Source: Aurantimonadaceae bacterium (GTDB lineage: Bacteria > Pseudomonadota > Alphaproteobacteria > Rhizobiales > Rhizobiaceae). From it: a stretch of 9,810 nucleotides of DNA. Numbering within the stretch: the stretch's first letter is position 1; every line of letters starts with the position of its first letter. A program made the translations under genes and the position numbers. The notes under the pieces are model-generated. The model had not been told where the DNA came from. It ran no database searches and saw nothing but the letters and a program-made list of their open reading frames with translations. Location: contig QIIJ01000294.1 in assembly GCA_003232595.1 (NCBI GenBank), positions 1 through 9,810 on the forward strand. Direction: 5' to 3'. This document shows positions 7,186 through 9,810 of the stretch, one piece after another.

Positions 7186-8571
7186 ATGTCTGACACTCCT
7201 TCAAATGGCGTTGTAAACGTTAGTTATGTAAGGCAACAAATGGACCCGGCGATGCCGCCACCAACATCGGAATCCGGTGTTATTGGCTGGATGCGGAAGA
7301 ATCTGTTTTCCAGTATTCCCAACACATTGCTGACGCTTTTTGCCTTCTACCTGATTTATCTTATTGTTCCAGGATTTCTGAACTGGTCATTGTTTGACGC
7401 GGTCTGGACCGGCACCGACCGGCTGGCCTGCGCAACAACTTTCCAGGGCGGCAAGCTGGCGGAAGACTGGAGCGGCGCCTGTTGGCCCTATGTCGGGGCC
7501 TATTTAAAACAGTTCATCTATGGGCGTTATCCGGTCGAAGAATTGTGGCGGGCCAATCTGGTGTTTGTGGTTTTTGCCGTGGGATTGATACCGCTGCTTA
7601 TGCCGACTGTTGGCTATAAGCGGATAAACCTGATCCTGATGATCGGTGTTTTCCCCGTTGCCGCTTTTGTATTGCTACTGGGTGGAAATCTTTCATATTC
7701 CGGTTTTCTGCTGCCAAATGCTTTGGTTGCTCCGTCCCTGTTCAAGTTCTGGCTCGATTTTGCAATTTTGACCCTGGTCTTTTGCGGTATCGCCTATGGA
7801 ATGTCGCGAGCAACGGCTTCTGATCCGGCACCGGCAATCAAACAAACCCTGATTGCCATGGCTATTCTGGCTGTGGTTTTGCTGGTGGCCGCGGTAGATT
7901 TTGGTCTTGCCGAAGTTGAGACCGACCGGTGGGGCGGTCTGTTGCTGACCATGGTCATTGCCATTACCGGCATCGTTGCTTCACTTCCGCTGGGTGTCCT
8001 GCTGGCGCTTGGCCGTCAGTCCGACATGCCGATTGTTCGCCTGTTTTCGGTAATCTTCATTGAAGGTTGGCGAGGTGTTCCGCTGATTACTGTGTTGTTC
8101 ATGTCATCTGTGCTGTTGCCATTGTTCCTGCCGGACGGCGTGACCTTTGACAAATTGTTGCGCGCACTGATCGGCGTCGCACTGTTTTCAGCAGCCTATA
8201 TGGCCGAGGTCGTACGCGGTGGCCTGCAGGCCATTCCTAAGGGGCAGTATGAAGGCGCAATGGCGCTTGGGCTGAGTTACTGGCAGTCAATGCGGATGAT
8301 TATTCTGCCGCAGGCATTGAAAATTGTGATCCCGGGAATTGTGAACACTTTTATCGGCCTGTTTAAAGATACAACTCTGGTATCCATCATTGGATTGCTC
8401 GACGTTCTTGGCACCATCAATGCTTCCCATGCGGATTCCAAATGGGCAACACCAGTGCAGGCACTGACCAGTTATCTGTTCGGAGCCGCACTATTCTTTG
8501 TCTTCTGTTTTATGATGTCGCGTTATTCGATCTTCATGGAACGAAGGCTGGACACCGGACATAAATCATAG
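7186..8571 (+). CDS. aapM: Amino-acid ABC transporter permease AapM, with extra membrane region
   Basis: A 461-aa inner-membrane permease partner of AapQ. The conserved permease core starts near ETDRWGGLLLT (residue 245) and carries VPLITVLFMSSVLLPLFLP, an EAA loop from Glu356 (EGAMALGLSYWQSMRM) and IILPQALKIVIPG. The C-terminus reads FMERRLDTGHKS, matching the end of rhizobial AapM. The N-terminal part has the characteristic WTGTDR, GACW and GRYP blocks. The protein is about 75 residues longer than rhizobial AapM (about 384 aa). The excess lies at roughly residues 169-243 and contains two strongly hydrophobic segments (about 187-205 and 218-238). AGGAG at 7172-7176 is 9 nt before the ATG at 7186 but only 3 nt before another in-frame ATG at 7180, so 7186 is preferred. 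The gap to the next gene is 13 nt. Confidence 0.94.
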   Translation: MSDTPSNGVVNVSYVRQQMDPAMPPPTSESGVIGWMRKNLFSSIPNTLLTLFAFYLIYLIVPGFLNWSLFDAVWTGTDRLACATTFQGGKLAEDWSGACWPYVGAYLKQFIYGRYPVEELWRANLVFVVFAVGLIPLLMPTVGYKRINLILMIGVFPVAAFVLLLGGNLSYSGFLLPNALVAPSLFKFWLDFAILTLVFCGIAYGMSRATASDPAPAIKQTLIAMAILAVVLLVAAVDFGLAEVETDRWGGLLLTMVIAITGIVASLPLGVLLALGRQSDMPIVRLFSVIFIEGWRGVPLITVLFMSSVLLPLFLPDGVTFDKLLRALIGVALFSAAYMAEVVRGGLQAIPKGQYEGAMALGLSYWQSMRMIILPQALKIVIPGIVNTFIGLFKDTTLVSIIGLLDVLGTINASHADSKWATPVQALTSYLFGAALFFVFCFMMSRYSIFMERRLDTGHKS

Positions 8572-8576
8572 AGGGG
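8571..8576 (+). promoter_or_regulatory. Ribosome-binding site of the HHH-AapP fusion ORF
   Basis: GAGGGG, overlapping the last base of the aapM stop, lies 8 nt before the ATG at 8585. It is one of the clearest ribosome-binding sites in the window and argues that translation really starts at 8585. Confidence 0.7.
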
Positions 8577-8584
8577 CTGCATCA

Positions 8585-9810
8585 ATGGCTACTAAAAATA
8601 AAAAAGGCAGCAATGCAATTTCCGGTGTTAAACCACCGAAGATGAAAAAACCTGCCCGGGGAGACGACCTCAAACGTATCAAGGGTGTTGGTTCCGTGCT
8701 TGAAAAAAAGCTGAACGGATTTGGCGTTTACACCTTTGGGCAAATTGCGGTCTGGAAAAAAGATCACGTTGAATGGGTCGACAATTTCCTCAATTTTAGT
8801 GGTCGGATAGACCGCGACGACTGGATTGCCCAATGCAAAGCGCTGGGCAAGGCGCTGGCCAAAGAAACCACAAAGTCGAGCGCCGGTGCCACTTCATCTG
8901 GCAAAACCAAAGCCACGAAAGCCGCATCCGGTAAAACCGCATCGGGCAAGGCTGCGCCAGGTAAAACCGCGTCCAGTAGAGCTGCATCGAGCAAGGCCGC
9001 TTCGGCTAAGGCTACGCCAGTTAAAGCTGCATCGGGCAAAACCGCATCTGGTAAAGCGCCAAGAAGCAAGGCTGCAGTGAAAAAATCAACGGCCAAGACT
9101 ACGGCGGCAAAATCCGCCAGCAAACCAGCCGGCAAAAAACCAGCTAAAAAGGCAGTTTCCAAAATAGTTGCCACCGAGGCCCCGATTGCCTCTCTCGTTT
9201 CTTCTTCCGGTGGTTCAGGAAATGCCCCCTCAAATCAGGCAAATAACGGAGCTTCCATGGAAAATACTTCCGCAGCAGCAAAATCCACTTCAGCAAAAAT
9301 GCAGGTCTCCGAAACCAATGTGGCAATCGATATCAAGGACATGCACAAGTGGTACGGCGATTTTCATGTGCTCAAGGATATTTCCTTACGGGTGATGGAA
9401 GGCGAGCGCATCGTCGTTTGCGGACCATCAGGCTCCGGCAAATCCACGCTGATTCGCTGCATTAACCGGCTTGAAGAACACCAGAAAGGCATGATTGCCG
9501 TCGATGGCATTGAACTGACCAACGATTTGAAGAAAATCGATGAGGTTCGACGCGAGGTTGGCATGGTGTTCCAGCACTTTAACCTCTTCCCGCACCTGAC
9601 GATTATGGAAAACTGCACACTGGCACCAATCTGGGTACGCAAAATGCCCAAAAAAGATGCTGAAGAAGTCGCTATGAAATTCCTTGAAAGAGTGAAAATT
9701 CCGGAACAGGCACATAAATATCCGGGCCAGCTTTCAGGTGGCCAACAACAACGCGTGGCAATTGCCCGTTCGCTTTGCATGAACCCGCGCATCATGTTGT
9801 TTGATGAGCC
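8585..9810 (+). CDS. aapP: HHH domain-Lys/Ala repeat-AapP ATPase fusion ORF (3' partial)
   Basis: One uninterrupted frame of 408 codons runs off the window. Residues 27-91 form a helix-hairpin-helix domain (DDLKRIKGVGSVLEKKL, then FGQIAVW and GRIDRDDWIAQ), like the C-terminal domain I recall on alphaproteobacterial ribosomal protein L21 and NuoE. Residues 104-163 are 5-residue repeats near A-S-G-K-T, and Lys/Ala-rich sequence continues to about 195. A Ser/Gly/Asn linker follows. From Met225 (ATG at 9257) the sequence is a standard AapP, the ATPase energising AapQM: KWYGDFHVLKD, Walker A GPSGSGKST (280-288), Q-loop Gln330, signature LSGGQQQR (383-390) and Walker B ending at Asp407-Glu408, where the window stops. 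Rhizobial AapP is about 257 aa and lacks the front part. I checked every codon from 8585 to 9810 and found no stop. A separate HHH gene that lost its stop, or internal initiation at 9257, are alternatives. Confidence 0.85.
   Translation, partial: MATKNKKGSNAISGVKPPKMKKPARGDDLKRIKGVGSVLEKKLNGFGVYTFGQIAVWKKDHVEWVDNFLNFSGRIDRDDWIAQCKALGKALAKETTKSSAGATSSGKTKATKAASGKTASGKAAPGKTASSRAASSKAASAKATPVKAASGKTASGKAPRSKAAVKKSTAKTTAAKSASKPAGKKPAKKAVSKIVATEAPIASLVSSSGGSGNAPSNQANNGASMENTSAAAKSTSAKMQVSETNVAIDIKDMHKWYGDFHVLKDISLRVMEGERIVVCGPSGSGKSTLIRCINRLEEHQKGMIAVDGIELTNDLKKIDEVRREVGMVFQHFNLFPHLTIMENCTLAPIWVRKMPKKDAEEVAMKFLERVKIPEQAHKYPGQLSGGQQQRVAIARSLCMNPRIMLFDE
8894..9073 (+). repeat. 15-bp tandem repeats encoding an ASGKT-like pentapeptide
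   Basis: About twelve consecutive 15-nt units in frame with the ORF, the cleanest from 8924 onward (GCATCCGGTAAAACC and variants). The consensus is A-S-G-K-T/A, for example ASGKT, ASGKA, APGKT, ASSKA and ASAKA. Units differ mainly at third codon positions but also at some amino acids, so the array is old or diverged rather than freshly expanded. The encoded tail is strongly basic and low-complexity, similar in style to histone-H1-like bacterial tails. Confidence 0.8.
9248..9259 (+). promoter_or_regulatory. Internal ribosome-binding site and ATG of a conventional AapP
   Basis: GGAG at 9248-9251 lies 5 nt before the in-frame ATG at 9257. Translation from there would give MENTSAAAKST followed by the AapP core, matching the length of the N-terminal lead in usual AapP proteins. 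It allows a stand-alone ATPase to be made from inside the fusion ORF. Confidence 0.5.

Noticed and set aside
8826..9080. Plus-strand 84-aa Arg/Pro/Lys-rich frame inside the repeat
   Set aside because: A frame-shifted shadow of the 15-bp repeats; repeats with a period divisible by three keep other frames open too.
8764..9174. Antisense 136-aa frame rich in Ala/Leu/Asp/Pro repeats opposite the fusion ORF
   Set aside because: It is the mirror of the Lys/Ala repeat on the other strand, lacks a ribosome-binding site and any family resemblance, while the plus-strand frame has a good start and two recognisable domains.

Overview
The window looks like alphaproteobacterial chromosome, most likely Hyphomicrobiales (Rhizobiales). 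The strongest sign is a general amino-acid ABC transporter locus in the rhizobial order aapJ-aapQ-aapM-aapP, with a cystathionine beta-lyase gene (metC) divergent just upstream. GC content is near 50% by eye. There are no tRNA or rRNA genes, insertion sequences or CRISPR arrays. Placement below order level is not possible from this sequence alone.

Layout. Bases 1-172 are non-coding and hold a long dyad and a short direct repeat in front of the first gene. Bases 173-2379 form a two-gene, translationally coupled cassette: a SAM-dependent methyltransferase distantly like EgtD (histidine N-alpha-methyltransferase), overlapping by 4 nt an MFS permease of the YbfB/YjiJ type. A membrane PAP2-family phosphatase follows (2453-3283). 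It converges on metC, which lies on the minus strand (3288-4490). A 329-bp divergent intergenic region separates metC from the aap operon (4820 to beyond the right edge).

How the genes work together. In an intact Aap system, periplasmic AapJ binds L-amino acids, AapQ and AapM form the inner-membrane channel, and AapP hydrolyses ATP. Here two things are odd. First, aapJ is broken by two separate short losses (near 5491 and near 5728-5732). Conserved AapJ sequence runs through all three reading frames to a TAA at 5804, so as read the operon lacks an intact binding protein. Second, the ATPase ORF does not begin where AapP normally begins. An uninterrupted reading frame starts at 8585, just after aapM and behind a good ribosome-binding site. 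It encodes a helix-hairpin-helix domain, then a Lys/Ala-rich tail built from 5-residue repeats, then the whole visible AapP domain. An internal start with its own Shine-Dalgarno sequence (ATG at 9257) would give a normal AapP, so the locus may make one fused protein, two products, or both. AapM also carries about 75 more residues than the rhizobial AapM I recall.

The methyltransferase/exporter cassette, the HHH-Lys-rich-AapP fusion and the doubly shifted aapJ are the three observations most worth following up. Family assignments come from reading motifs by eye and from memory of family members; no database search was run.
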